The translations under genes were made by a program, and so were the position numbers. Under the pieces are notes generated by a model. That model searched no databases and was not told the origin of the DNA. It saw nothing but the letters and a program-made list of their open reading frames with translations. Of a stretch of 64,000 bases of DNA, positions 45,637 through 54,135 are shown in pieces; positions within the stretch are counted from its first letter, which is position 1; each line of letters begins with the position of its first letter. Source of the stretch: Palsa-461 sp963768185. Its GTDB lineage: Bacteria > Actinomycetota > Acidimicrobiia > Acidimicrobiales > RAAP-2. Location of the stretch: the NCBI GenBank assembly GCA_963768185.1, contig CAVYGS010000004.1, forward strand, positions 744,001-808,000. Direction: 5' to 3'.

Positions 45637-46106
45637 GATATGCGGACGGGCCCAACGTAGGGGTCGAGACCCACATCGACGCCGATCCCGGGGTCGTCTG
45701 GCGCCTCGTCAGCGATGTGACGGTGCCGCCGCGGTTCTCAGACGAGCTGCAAGAGGCCAGCTGGCTCGACGAGACGCACTTCAAGGGGCGTAACCGCCAC
45801 CCCGCCGCCGGCGAGTGGGAGACGATCTGCACGGTGGTCGCGAGCGAACCCGAGGCCGTGTTCGGCTGGGTGGTCGGCGATCCCGCCCACCCCTCTGCCG
45901 AATGGCGCTTCTCGCTCGAGCCCGACGCGTCGGGCGTGGTGCTGCGCCAGTGGATGCGCATGGGTCCTGCCCCCTCGGGGCTGAACGCGGCCATCGAGGC
46001 CATGCCGGACAAGGAGGAGCGCATCGTCGCCCGCCGCCTCGAGGAACACCGGGCCAACATGCAAAAGACCGTGGAGGGCATCAGGGGTCTCGCCGAGAAT
46101 CCCTAG
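45633..46106 (+). CDS. SRPBCC (polyketide cyclase/START-like) protein
   Basis: A 157-residue helix-grip protein with the N-terminal VETHIDADPGVVWRLVSDV and a long C-terminal helix (ERIVARRLEEHRANMQKTVE). Such proteins bind hydrophobic ligands, and their roles range from cyclase to chaperone. ATG 45633 overlaps the oxidoreductase stop (ATGA), so both are made together. Function is unassigned; a ligand-binding role linked to the upstream enzyme or to mycofactocin use is possible. Confidence 0.8.
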   Translation: MRYADGPNVGVETHIDADPGVVWRLVSDVTVPPRFSDELQEASWLDETHFKGRNRHPAAGEWETICTVVASEPEAVFGWVVGDPAHPSAEWRFSLEPDASGVVLRQWMRMGPAPSGLNAAIEAMPDKEERIVARRLEEHRANMQKTVEGIRGLAENP

Positions 46107-46148
46107 CCATCTCGCCGGCCCTGCCCGGGATGGTGGGAGGATCGCGCC

Positions 46149-47327
46149 ATGGCCGGGGCCTGGTTTGAGACGGTCGCCGAGGCGCAGCGACGCGCCAAGA
46201 AGCGGCTCCCCGCCTCGGTCTACAGCGCGCTGCTGGCCGGTTCTGAGCGCGGTCTCACCCGGGACGACAACCTCGCCGCGTTCGGTGAGCTCGGCTTCGC
46301 CCCCCACGTCGCGGGCCTCTTTGAAAAACGTGAGCTCGGCGTCACCGTCATGGGACAGCCGATCGCGCTGCCCGTCGTCATGTCACCGACCGGCGTCCAG
46401 GCCGTCCATCCCGATGCCGAGGTCGCCGTGGCCCGCGCCGCAGCGGCGCGCGGCACCGCCACGGGCCTCAGCTCCTTCGCGAGCAGGCCCATCGAGGAGG
46501 TGGTCGCGGCCAACCCTCAGACCTTCTTCCAGCTCTACTGGTGCGGGACCCGCGACCGGATCGCCGAGCGGGTGGCACGGGCCCGCGCCGCGGGCGCGGT
46601 CGGCCTCGTCGTGACGCTCGACTGGTCGTTCGCCAACGGGCGCGACTGGGGCAGCCCACGCATTCCCGAGCGGCTCGATCTGACCACGATGCTGCGCTTC
46701 GCCCCCGAGGTGCTGCGCCGGCCGCGGTGGCTGTCCAGCTTCCTGCGCTCCGGTCACCTCCCGACCCTGACCGTGCCGAACATGGCCGCTCCCGGCGAGC
46801 CCGCGCCGAGCTTCTTCGGCGCCTACGGCGAGTGGATGCAGACGCCCCCGCCCGGTTGGGACGACATCGGCTGGTTGGCCGAGCAGTGGGGCGGTGCCTT
46901 CATGGTCAAGGGGATCGTCCGGGTCGACGACGCCAAGCGGGCGGCCGACGCCGGCGCGACGGCGATCTCGGTCTCCAACCACGGCGGCAACAACCTCGAC
47001 GGGACGCCGGCCACCATCCGGGCCCTCCCGGCGGTCGCCGAAGCGGTGGGGGACCGGGTCGACGTGCTGCTCGACGGCGGGGTCCGCCGCGGCGGCGACG
47101 TGGTGAAGGCGCTCGCGCTCGGTGCCAAGGCGGTGATGATCGGCCGCGCCTACCTGTGGGGCCTCGCTGCGAACGGCCAGGCGGGTGTCGAGAACGTCCT
47201 CGACGTCATGCGCGGCGGGATCGACTCGGCGCTCCTGGCGCTCGGCCGCTCCTCGGTCGACCAGCTGACCCGCGCCGACGTCGTCGTGCCCGAGGGCTTC
47301 GAGCGGCGGTTGGGCGCCGCTGGCTGA
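46149..47327 (+). CDS. mftD: MftD, pre-mycofactocin synthase (FMN alpha-hydroxyacid dehydrogenase-like)
   Basis: A 392-residue FMN barrel. It is homologous to lactate/glycolate oxidases and in mycofactocin synthesis performs the oxidative deamination giving premycofactocin. Visible are LPVVMSPTGVQAVHPDAEVA, TGLSSFASRPIEEV, the active-site His/Arg region VSNHGGNNLDG and LLDGGVRRGGDVVKALALGA. ATG 46149 is preceded by GTGGGAGGATC. It is on the + strand, convergent with mftF, and followed after the HAD gene by mftABCE. The sequence gives it high confidence. Confidence 0.92.
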   Translation: MAGAWFETVAEAQRRAKKRLPASVYSALLAGSERGLTRDDNLAAFGELGFAPHVAGLFEKRELGVTVMGQPIALPVVMSPTGVQAVHPDAEVAVARAAAARGTATGLSSFASRPIEEVVAANPQTFFQLYWCGTRDRIAERVARARAAGAVGLVVTLDWSFANGRDWGSPRIPERLDLTTMLRFAPEVLRRPRWLSSFLRSGHLPTLTVPNMAAPGEPAPSFFGAYGEWMQTPPPGWDDIGWLAEQWGGAFMVKGIVRVDDAKRAADAGATAISVSNHGGNNLDGTPATIRALPAVAEAVGDRVDVLLDGGVRRGGDVVKALALGAKAVMIGRAYLWGLAANGQAGVENVLDVMRGGIDSALLALGRSSVDQLTRADVVVPEGFERRLGAAG

Positions 47328-47331
47328 CCCG

Positions 47332-48817
47332 CTACGGCGAAGGCCGAGCGGCCGGTGGCGCGGTGCGCCGGCGCACTGCGGTGATCACGGGGACGAGCGG
47401 TCGCAGCGTGCGGGCCCGCCAGCACCCCCACCAGACCCCAGCGCCGTAGGACAGGTCGTCGGCGAGCCGCAGTCCGGCAAAGGTGAGTGGGTCCATCCCC
47501 GCCGGTCGCGAGCCGAGGCCCCGCGTCGCGCCGATGGCCAGCGCGCCCAGCGCAAGCGCCCGCGCCCGACCGGCACGCCGGAAGCACAGCGAGAGCGCGA
47601 GTACGGGTCCCCAGACCCGGGTGAGGCCGGCGACCGTCGGCACAACCGAGCGCGCCGTCCCCTCCGCCGAGAGTCGGAGGGCCGTCCCCACCGGGTCGTC
47701 CACGACGCCGGTGAGCCGGCTGGCCAGCCGGGCAGTCGATGTCGCGGCCACCCCCGCCGCGACGAGCGGGCGGCCGCCGGCGACCAGCGCGCCCGTCGCG
47801 GCGATCACCGGGGTCACCCGCGCCGGGGCCACGGCGTTGCCGTGCCGCAGCGCGAGCGGACCCGCGCTCGACCCATAAGCGGCCCGTCGGGCGAGCCACT
47901 TGAGCGGACGGACCTCGGGCGCATGCGTCACCCGGACCCTCGGCACATAGCGCACGTCCCAGCCCGCGGCGGCGAGGCGCCACACCAGGTCCACGTCTTC
48001 GCCGGTCTCGAGCCGCTCGTCGAAACACCGGAGCGGGACGGCGGCCCGCCGGAGGACGACGGCGGCGGAGGGGACGTAAGCGATCCGGGTCGCCGGTGCG
48101 ACGCGGCCCTCGGACTCACCGAGGTCGAGCGGCGAGCGCACCGACTCATAACGCTGGAGCAGTGACGGACCGTCGTTGGTGACGACACGGGGCGCCACCA
48201 TCGCGACCATCGGATCGCCGAAGTGGCCGACCAGGTCGTCGAGCCAGCCCTCCGGGACGACGATGTCGGAGTCGACGAACGCGACGAGCGGCGAGCGCAC
48301 CCTGGCCAGCCCGGCGTTGCGGGCGGCCGACGCACCGCTGTGGCGGTCGAGCCGCACGTACTCCGCACCGGCGTCGCGGGTGCGTTTCTCGATCTCGTGT
48401 CCCTGCGTGGAGCAGTCGTCGACCACCACGCAGGGCAGGGCACCGAGCGACCCGAGGAGCCGGGAGAGCGCCTCGGGTCGATCACGGACCGGCACCACCG
48501 CGCTCGACCAGCACGCCCGGAGCCCCCGAGGGCGGCCGCGGATGCAGCACGCCGGCGGACACGAGGCGTCGGGCGACGCCGCGATCGGCGCGTCGGTCGG
48601 CGACCGGTTCGCCTCGCAGCCATCCGGCGGTCATCGCGGCGGCTCGGGGCCGCAGGCGGATCAGCCGGGTCGGGCTGCCGCCGAGCAGCACCCGGCCCTC
48701 GGTCACGATCCGGAGGTCTGCGTCCGCCGCCAGGCCAAAACCGACGGGGAACGCTTGGCGGGCCGGCGCCGGCCGCACGGGATCGGCCGCGGTCGAGCGA
48801 TGGCCGAAGGTGCCCAC
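47332..48817 (-). pseudogene. mftF: MftF, mycofactocin glycosyltransferase, one apparent +1 frameshift
   Basis: When repaired it is ~495 residues: an N-terminal small domain (GFGLAADADLRIVTEGRVLL, GGSPTRLIRLRP) as in MftF, followed by a GT2 glycosyltransferase. The GT2 part begins AVVPVRDRPEALSRLLG and has VVDDCS, FVDSDIV and the later GEDVDLVWRL metal and base motifs; it ends in hydrophobic Ala/Arg-rich helices. One surplus base near 48501-48504 separates the two frames (48817-48482 and 48498-47332). MftF adds glucose units to premycofactocin. It is divergent from the HAD gene. If the indel is real, the cofactor may stay unglycosylated. Confidence 0.82.
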
Positions 48818-48897
48818 GCGGCCATCTTGACAGCGGGACTCGGCGGGCCCCGCACGACCGGTCCATCGGGCGGAAACGGACCGCCTACGGTGCTTCG

Positions 48898-49668
48898 GTG
48901 CGGCCCGAGGTCCCCGTCAGCGAACTCGTCGATGGAAAGCCCGCCCTTCGGGCGGTGGTCTTCGACTTCTTCGGGACCGTCGCGTACCGGCCGGACGCGG
49001 TCGGGTCTGGGTTCCCGGAGGTCTTCGAGCGGCACGGTTACCGGCTCGACCCGAAGATCGAGTCCGCCTACATCGCGCGCTACGACGGCATCGAGCACCT
49101 CGAGCACTCGACCGACCAGAGCACGTACGAGGCGTGGGTGCGACTTCGTTACACGGAGCTCGCCGACGAGTGCGGCGTCGCCCCCGACGCGGTCGGTCCC
49201 CTTCTCGACTCGCTGCTCGGAGCCGAGGACACCTCGCCGGTCGTCGCCTATCCCGACGCGGTCCACACGCTACGCGGACTGCGCGAGCGCGGCGTTCGGG
49301 TCGCGATCTGTTCCAACTGGGGTTGGGATCTCGAGAGGTCGCTCTCCGACAGCGGGCTCATCGACCTGGTCGACGTCGCGGTCACCTCAGCGCGGGCGGG
49401 CGCCCGCAAGCCACACCCCCTGATCTACGAGGTGGTGACCGAGGGAATCGGCGTCTCGCCCGCCGAGACGCTCTTCGTGGGTGACTCGCTCGGACCCGAC
49501 GTGCACGGGCCGCTGGGGGCGGGGATGCGGGTCGCGGACATCTGGCGTGGCGAGGGCGACCGCGCGCCGGAACTCCCCGAGGGGGCTCGTCGGCTTCGTT
49601 CGCTCACCGAGCTCCTCGACTGGCCGGGCCTGCGTCCGTCGCCGGGGCCCGCGGCGACCCCCGGGTAG
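48898..49668 (+). CDS. HAD superfamily hydrolase (haloacid dehalogenase-like)
   Basis: A 256-residue HAD enzyme. The nucleophile Asp is in VVFDFFGTVAY; the usual second Asp of DxD is Phe, as in haloacid-dehalogenase types. Motif II reads CSNWGWD, motif III Lys is in ARKPHPLI and motif IV GDSLGPDV. GTG 48898 is close to the first strand; the upstream open frame overlaps mftF. It lies 60 bases before mftA in the same direction, suggesting a role in or near mycofactocin metabolism, though no known step requires it. It could be a phosphatase or dehalogenase. Confidence 0.8.
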   Translation: MRPEVPVSELVDGKPALRAVVFDFFGTVAYRPDAVGSGFPEVFERHGYRLDPKIESAYIARYDGIEHLEHSTDQSTYEAWVRLRYTELADECGVAPDAVGPLLDSLLGAEDTSPVVAYPDAVHTLRGLRERGVRVAICSNWGWDLERSLSDSGLIDLVDVAVTSARAGARKPHPLIYEVVTEGIGVSPAETLFVGDSLGPDVHGPLGAGMRVADIWRGEGDRAPELPEGARRLRSLTELLDWPGLRPSPGPAATPG

Positions 49669-49728
49669 GCTCCGCTCGGCGCCCGTCGAACCCGCACCGA
49701 CGCTCGCTGGACGCGACGAGGAGGATCC

Positions 49729-49836
49729 ATGACCCAGGTCGAGGACACGGCGATCGAGGCCCAGGACGACGAGGAGCTCGACGAGGAGGTCCTGGTCGAG
49801 GAGATCTCGATCGACGGCATGTGCGGGGTGTACTGA
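49729..49836 (+). CDS. mftA: MftA, mycofactocin precursor peptide
   Basis: A 35-residue peptide with a long acidic leader (many Asp/Glu) and the invariant ending IDGMCGVY before the stop. The C-terminal Val-Tyr is the part turned by MftC (oxidative decarboxylation and cyclisation of Tyr with Val) and MftD into the redox cofactor. RBS GAGGAGG is at 49718-49724. It is shorter than many annotation cut-offs but placed exactly as in known clusters, 4 bases before mftB. The ending is an unambiguous signature. Confidence 0.95.
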   Translation: MTQVEDTAIEAQDDEELDEEVLVEEISIDGMCGVY

Positions 49837-49840
49837 GCGC

Positions 49841-50140
49841 GTGAGCGGTTCGGCAGCCCCGGCGCTCGCCGCCCCGGTCGCCTTTGACCCTGCCCGACCC
49901 TGGCGGCTGGACCCCCAGGTCGCGCTGCGGGACGAGGCGTTCGGTGCGCTCGTCTACCACTACGGCAACCGTCGGTTGATCTTCCTGCGTTCCCGCGCGC
50001 TCGTCGAGCTGGTCCGCTCATTGGAGCGTTTCGACAGCGCGAACGCCGCGCTCGAGGCGTGCGTGGCCGAGCCGGAGCGTCGTTCGCACGCGGCCGCCCT
50101 CGAACGGCTCGCTGCCTCCGAGGTGATCGGTGTCCGCTAG
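49841..50140 (+). CDS. mftB: MftB, mycofactocin RiPP recognition chaperone
   Basis: A 99-residue PqqD-like protein that binds the MftA leader and presents it to MftC. The family pattern WRLDPQVALRDEAFGALVYH then YGNRRLIFL is seen. GTG 49841 is 4 bases after the mftA stop. The end overlaps the mftC start by 11 bases. Ala-rich N-terminal ~15 residues are variable in this family. Confidence 0.92.
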   Translation: MSGSAAPALAAPVAFDPARPWRLDPQVALRDEAFGALVYHYGNRRLIFLRSRALVELVRSLERFDSANAALEACVAEPERRSHAAALERLAASEVIGVR

Positions 50141-51251
50141 CCACTCGGCGCTCCGGGATCAGCTTTCACACGGGCTCGACGCGCCGATCTGCCTCACGTG
50201 GGAGTTGACCTACGGCTGCAACCTGGCCTGCGTCCACTGCCTCAGCTCCTCGGGCCGGCGCGACCCGCGCGAGCTCAGCACCGCCGAGGCGCTCGGCGTC
50301 ATCGACGAGCTCGTCGACCTGCGGGTCTTCTACGTGAACATCGGCGGCGGCGAGCCGATGCTGCGTCCGGACTTCTTCGACATCGTCGGGTACGCGGTGG
50401 CCCATCGCGTCGGGGTCAAGTTCTCGACCAACGGCACCCGGATCGACCGAGCACGCGCCGAGCGCCTCGCGGCCATGGACTATCTCGACGTGCAGATCAG
50501 CCTGGACGGGGCCACCGAGGAGGTCAACGACCCGGTGCGCGGCGTCGGGAGCTACGCCGCGGCGCGCCGAGCGATGGACCACCTGGAGGCCGCGGGCTTC
50601 GGGCCGTTCAAGATCAGCGTCGTGGTGACGAGGCACAACGTCGCTCAGCTGGACGCGCTCGAGGCGCTGGCGCGCCACTACGGCGCGCAGCTGAGGCTGA
50701 CGAGGCTCCGGCCGTCGGGCCGTGGCGTCGACTCCTGGGCCGAGCTGCACCCCACCGACCACCAGCAGCGCTACCTCTACGACTGGCTGCGCGAACGCCC
50801 CCACGTGCTCACCGGTGACTCCTTCTTCCACCTCTCCGCGCTCGGCGAGCCGCTCGACGGCCTCAACCTCTGCGGGGCCGGCCGCGTCGTCTGTCTGATC
50901 GACCCCGTGGGCGATGTGTACGCGTGCCCCTTCGTCATCCACGACGAGTTCCTCGCGGGCAGCGTCCGCCAGCCGGGGGGCTTCACCCGCGTGTGGCGGT
51001 CCTCGGAGCTCTTCACGGCGCTGCGCGAGCCGACGAGCGCCGGGGCGTGTGCGTCCTGCGGCTCCTACGACGCGTGCCGGGGCGGGTGTATGGCGGCCAA
51101 GTTCTTCACCGGCCTGCCGCTCGATGGCCCGGACCCCGAGTGCGTCCACGGGCACGGCGAAGATGCCCTGGCGGCGGTGGCGCGGGAGCGTCCGAGACCG
51201 GCCCCCGACCACTCGGCGCGGGTGCCGGTGCGGCTCGTCTCCCGTGGCTGA
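50130..51251 (+). CDS. mftC: MftC, radical SAM mycofactocin maturase
   Basis: A 373-residue radical SAM/SPASM enzyme that oxidatively decarboxylates the MftA C-terminal Tyr and then links it to Val. Cluster Cys30, Cys34 and Cys37 are in CNLACVHC. GGGEPML follows as the AdoMet-binding motif. The SPASM Cys are in LCGAGRVVCLI, ACPFV, CASCGSYDACRGGC and PECVHG. GTG 50130 overlaps mftB by 11 bases. The C-terminus overlaps the mftE start. Complete and likely active. Confidence 0.95.
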   Translation: MSASHSALRDQLSHGLDAPICLTWELTYGCNLACVHCLSSSGRRDPRELSTAEALGVIDELVDLRVFYVNIGGGEPMLRPDFFDIVGYAVAHRVGVKFSTNGTRIDRARAERLAAMDYLDVQISLDGATEEVNDPVRGVGSYAAARRAMDHLEAAGFGPFKISVVVTRHNVAQLDALEALARHYGAQLRLTRLRPSGRGVDSWAELHPTDHQQRYLYDWLRERPHVLTGDSFFHLSALGEPLDGLNLCGAGRVVCLIDPVGDVYACPFVIHDEFLAGSVRQPGGFTRVWRSSELFTALREPTSAGACASCGSYDACRGGCMAAKFFTGLPLDGPDPECVHGHGEDALAAVARERPRPAPDHSARVPVRLVSRG

Positions 51252-51949
51252 GCGCCCCCGCGCGTTCCCCACCTGGACCGAGGTGGCCGCCGCCGGCGGG
51301 CACTGCCTGCTCGTTGTCCCCGTCGGCTCCTTCGAGCAGCACGGCCCCCACCTCCCGCTCGACACCGACACCCGCATCGCGGTCGCCATCGCCGAGGCGG
51401 TGGCCGACCTCCCCTACGTGGTCGTGGCGGCCCCCCTCGCGTACGGGGCGAGCGGCGAGCACGCCGGGTTCGCCGGCACCCTGTCGATCGGGACCGAGGT
51501 GCTCGCCGAGGTCCTGGTCGAGCTGGTGCGGTCGGCGCGCGGATCGTGTTCGGCGGTGGTGTGGGTGTGCGCGGCACGGGGGCAATGCCGAGGGGATCAG
51601 GGCCGCGGCCGAACGATGCCGCGCCGAGGGCGACCCGGTCTTCGTGTGGGGCGCCCGGATCGACGGCGGTGACGCGGACGCCGGGCGGACCGAGACCTCG
51701 CTCATGATGGCGATCGTCCCCGACGAGGTGCGCTCGCACGAGCTCGTGCGCGGGAGGACCGAGCCCATCGATGAGCTCTGGGGGGCGTTGCGAGCCGGCG
51801 GAGTGCGCTCGGTGTCTCCCAACGGCGTGCTCGGCGATCCGACGCTGGCCACCGCCGCCGAGGGCCGGCTGCTCTTCGACGCGCTGGTGGCGGAGCTGTC
51901 CGGCGCGCTCGAGGCATGGTGGAGCGAACTCGTCGAAACCCCGGCATGA
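51244..51949 (+). pseudogene. mftE: MftE, mycofactocin peptidase (creatininase fold), one apparent +1 frameshift
   Basis: MftE removes the leader peptide after MftC has acted. The first frame, from GTG 51244, carries VPVGSFEQHGPHLPLDTDTR (metal Glu/His/Asp) and AYGASGEHAGFAGTLSIG. The second frame resumes as HGGNAEGIRAAAERCR and runs to 51949 (SLMMAIVPDEV, NGVLGDPTLAT). They join if one base near 51571-51575 is removed. Start overlaps mftC and stop overlaps the SDR (ATGA), as expected in an intact operon. True loss would block cofactor maturation, so a sequencing error is quite possible. Confidence 0.85.
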
Positions 51950-52731
51950 GCCCCGTCGCCGTCGTCACCGGCGCCGCCCGGGGGATCGGTGCCGCCACGG
52001 TCGACCGCCTCGTGGCGGACGGCTTCTCGGTAGTGGCCGTCGACGTCTGCGCCGACGACCCGGCGGTCGGGTACCCACTCGCCACCCGCGACGAGCTCGA
52101 CGCCGTCGCCGGTCGACACGGCGACCGGGTCGCCGCCCTCGTTGGCGACGTGCGGAGCCAGCGTGACATGGACGCCGCAGTGGCCCTGGCCAGGGAGCGG
52201 TTCGGCGTGCTCGACGCGGCGGTGGCCGCCGCCGGCGTGATCGGCGGGGGCCCGCCCGTGTGGGAGATCGGCGAGCGCGAGTGGGACGCGCTGTTCGACG
52301 TGAACGTCACCGGTGTGCGCCGCCTGATCCAGGCCGCAGTTCCGGCGATGCTCGCGACCCCGACGCCGCGGCAGGGTCGGGTGGTCGCCGTGGCGTCGGC
52401 GGCCGGGCTGCTCGGCCTCCGGAGGCTGGGCGCCTATGTGGCCTCCAAGCACGCGGTCATCGGCCTGGTGCGGGCGTTGGCCGCCGATCTGGCCGGGACC
52501 GGGGTGACGGCGAACGCCGTGTGTCCGGGGTCCACCCGGACGGCGATCCTTCAGGCGTCGGCCGACATCTACGGAATGGCCTCGCCCGAGGAGTTCGCCG
52601 GCCAGCAGCTCGTCGAGCGGCTCCTCGAGCCCGGGGAACCGGCCGCCCTGGTCGCGTGGCTGTGCGGGGCCCAGGCGAGCGGGATCACCGGAGCGGTGCT
52701 GGCGGCCGACGGGGGCATGACGGCGTTCTGA
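51946..52731 (+). CDS. Mycofactocin-coupled SDR family oxidoreductase
   Basis: A 261-residue SDR with GAARGIG (residues 9-15), AAAGVIGG in place of NNAG, catalytic Ser in VASAAGLLG, Tyr-Lys in AYVASKHA, and the ending SGITGAVLAADGGMTAF. The mycofactocin-associated SDR subfamily (TIGR04504 type) keeps its NAD tightly bound and relies on mycofactocin for turnover; the ATGA overlap with mftE supports that. Insertion DDPAVGYPLATRDEL after the second strand is typical of that subfamily. Its substrate is an alcohol or carbonyl not deducible here. Confidence 0.88.
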   Translation: MSPVAVVTGAARGIGAATVDRLVADGFSVVAVDVCADDPAVGYPLATRDELDAVAGRHGDRVAALVGDVRSQRDMDAAVALARERFGVLDAAVAAAGVIGGGPPVWEIGEREWDALFDVNVTGVRRLIQAAVPAMLATPTPRQGRVVAVASAAGLLGLRRLGAYVASKHAVIGLVRALAADLAGTGVTANAVCPGSTRTAILQASADIYGMASPEEFAGQQLVERLLEPGEPAALVAWLCGAQASGITGAVLAADGGMTAF

Positions 52732-52789
52732 GATTTCTCTCAGGGCTTTCCCAGGCCCATCCACCGATTGAGGGTCAAGGCCAGTAGCG

Positions 52790-52807
52790 TTGCGACCACG
52801 GTCGCAA
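52790..52807. promoter_or_regulatory. 18-base perfect palindrome upstream of the ABC importer operon
   Basis: TTGCGACC-AC-GGTCGCAA is a perfect inverted repeat with 8-base arms and 2-base spacer, 88 bases before the binding-protein ATG. It has the size and symmetry of a LacI/GntR-type operator. No regulator gene is adjacent. Confidence 0.5.
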
Positions 52808-52895
52808 ATGTCACATCGGCGTCGAATCCAGGCGTCGGGCTCGCACGTCGGAGCGCCCCAGGCACCAGGGCCGGGTCCTTGACGAGGGGGAACAC

Positions 52896-54095
52896 ATGAA
52901 AGGGAAGCTCCGTACCAGGCGCTGGCCAAGGCTCATGGCAGGGGGTGTAGCCGGCGTCGCCGTGCTCACCTTCGCCACCATGTCTGCGACGGCCTCGGCA
53001 TCGTCATCGGTGAACGGGGTGCCGCTCGCGAACCCCTTCGGCTACAAGTACGGCTACAAGGCGGCGGTCGCCGAGCTGCCCAAGCTGTACGCGGGGACGA
53101 GCACCACGGTGAACCCGACGCCCCGCCCCGCCGCCAAGAACAAGTACGTCGTCATCATCAGCGCCGGTCAAGCGTCCATCTCGAGCTCCATCCCCGTGGA
53201 CGCCGCCGCGGCCGCGGCGAAGGCCATCGGCTGGAAGGTGACGATCCTCGACGGCAAGCTCAACCCCTCCACCTACGGCGGCCTGGTCAGCCAGGCGGTC
53301 GCGATGGGCGCTTCGGGGATCGTGCTCGACGGCATCGACTGTGGCGAGGTCCGAGGTCCGCTGCTCGTGGCCAAGGCCCATCACGTCGCCATCGCGCCGC
53401 TGTATGCGTACGACTGCAACGACCCGACCGAGCACGCCGGGAGTCCGCTGTTCAACGCAGTCGTGAACTTCAACAACCTGCCCGACAAGGAACTCGGCTA
53501 CTTCGCCGAGTCCTACGGCCGCGGCCAGGCGGACTACATCATCGCCAAGTCGCACAACAAGGCCAACATCTTGGTGTTGAACGACCCCGAGTACACGGTG
53601 CTCAAGTACACGGCGGCCGGCTTCGACGACCAGATCTCGCACTCCGGCGGCTCCAAGGTCGTCCTCACACAGAACTTCCTGGCCGCCGACCTGGGATCGA
53701 AGCTCACCCAGGAGATCCAGGCCGACCTGCTCAAGTACCCGCAGATCAACTGGATCAAGAGTCCTTACACCTACGCCACGATCTTGGGCGTGGTCCCGGC
53801 GATCAGCTCGTACCCCAAGGGCCGTTTCGACGTCATGGGCGGTGAGGGCTTCCAGCCCGAGCTGGCCGACATCCAGGCCGGCACGGTGACTGCGGCCATG
53901 GCGATCAGCTCCCAGTGGGTCGGTTGGGCTGTTATCGACTCCTTGAACAGCTACTTCACCCACAAGCCGGCCTACCCCTCGGGCATCGGTTGGGAGCTGG
54001 TGGACGCCACCCACAACCTGCCGGCCAACGGGAACCTGGTCCCGAAGGAGAACTACGAGGCCGCGTATCTCAAGGCCTGGGGCATCAAGAAGTAG
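52896..54095 (+). CDS. ABC importer substrate-binding protein (sugar/nucleoside, PBP1 type)
   Basis: A 399-residue exported binding protein. A signal peptide follows KGKLRTRRWPRL and runs AGGVAGVAVLTFATMSATAS, with AxA cut sites. The first strand of the ligand fold is KNKYVVIISAGQASI, then IPVDAAAAAAKAIGWKV and SQAVAMGASGIVLDGIDCGE. Type-1 sugar-binding proteins of the RbsB class share these. ATG 52896 follows GAGGGGGAACAC. It leads an operon of ATPase, permease and upp; because of upp and nearby salvage genes, a nucleoside or nucleobase-ribose compound is a reasonable ligand guess. Confidence 0.85.
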   Translation: MKGKLRTRRWPRLMAGGVAGVAVLTFATMSATASASSSVNGVPLANPFGYKYGYKAAVAELPKLYAGTSTTVNPTPRPAAKNKYVVIISAGQASISSSIPVDAAAAAAKAIGWKVTILDGKLNPSTYGGLVSQAVAMGASGIVLDGIDCGEVRGPLLVAKAHHVAIAPLYAYDCNDPTEHAGSPLFNAVVNFNNLPDKELGYFAESYGRGQADYIIAKSHNKANILVLNDPEYTVLKYTAAGFDDQISHSGGSKVVLTQNFLAADLGSKLTQEIQADLLKYPQINWIKSPYTYATILGVVPAISSYPKGRFDVMGGEGFQPELADIQAGTVTAAMAISSQWVGWAVIDSLNSYFTHKPAYPSGIGWELVDATHNLPANGNLVPKENYEAAYLKAWGIKK

Positions 54096-54135
54096 TCGTC
54101 GAGGTGGTCCCACGGGACCGCTGGAGGAGTTTGTA

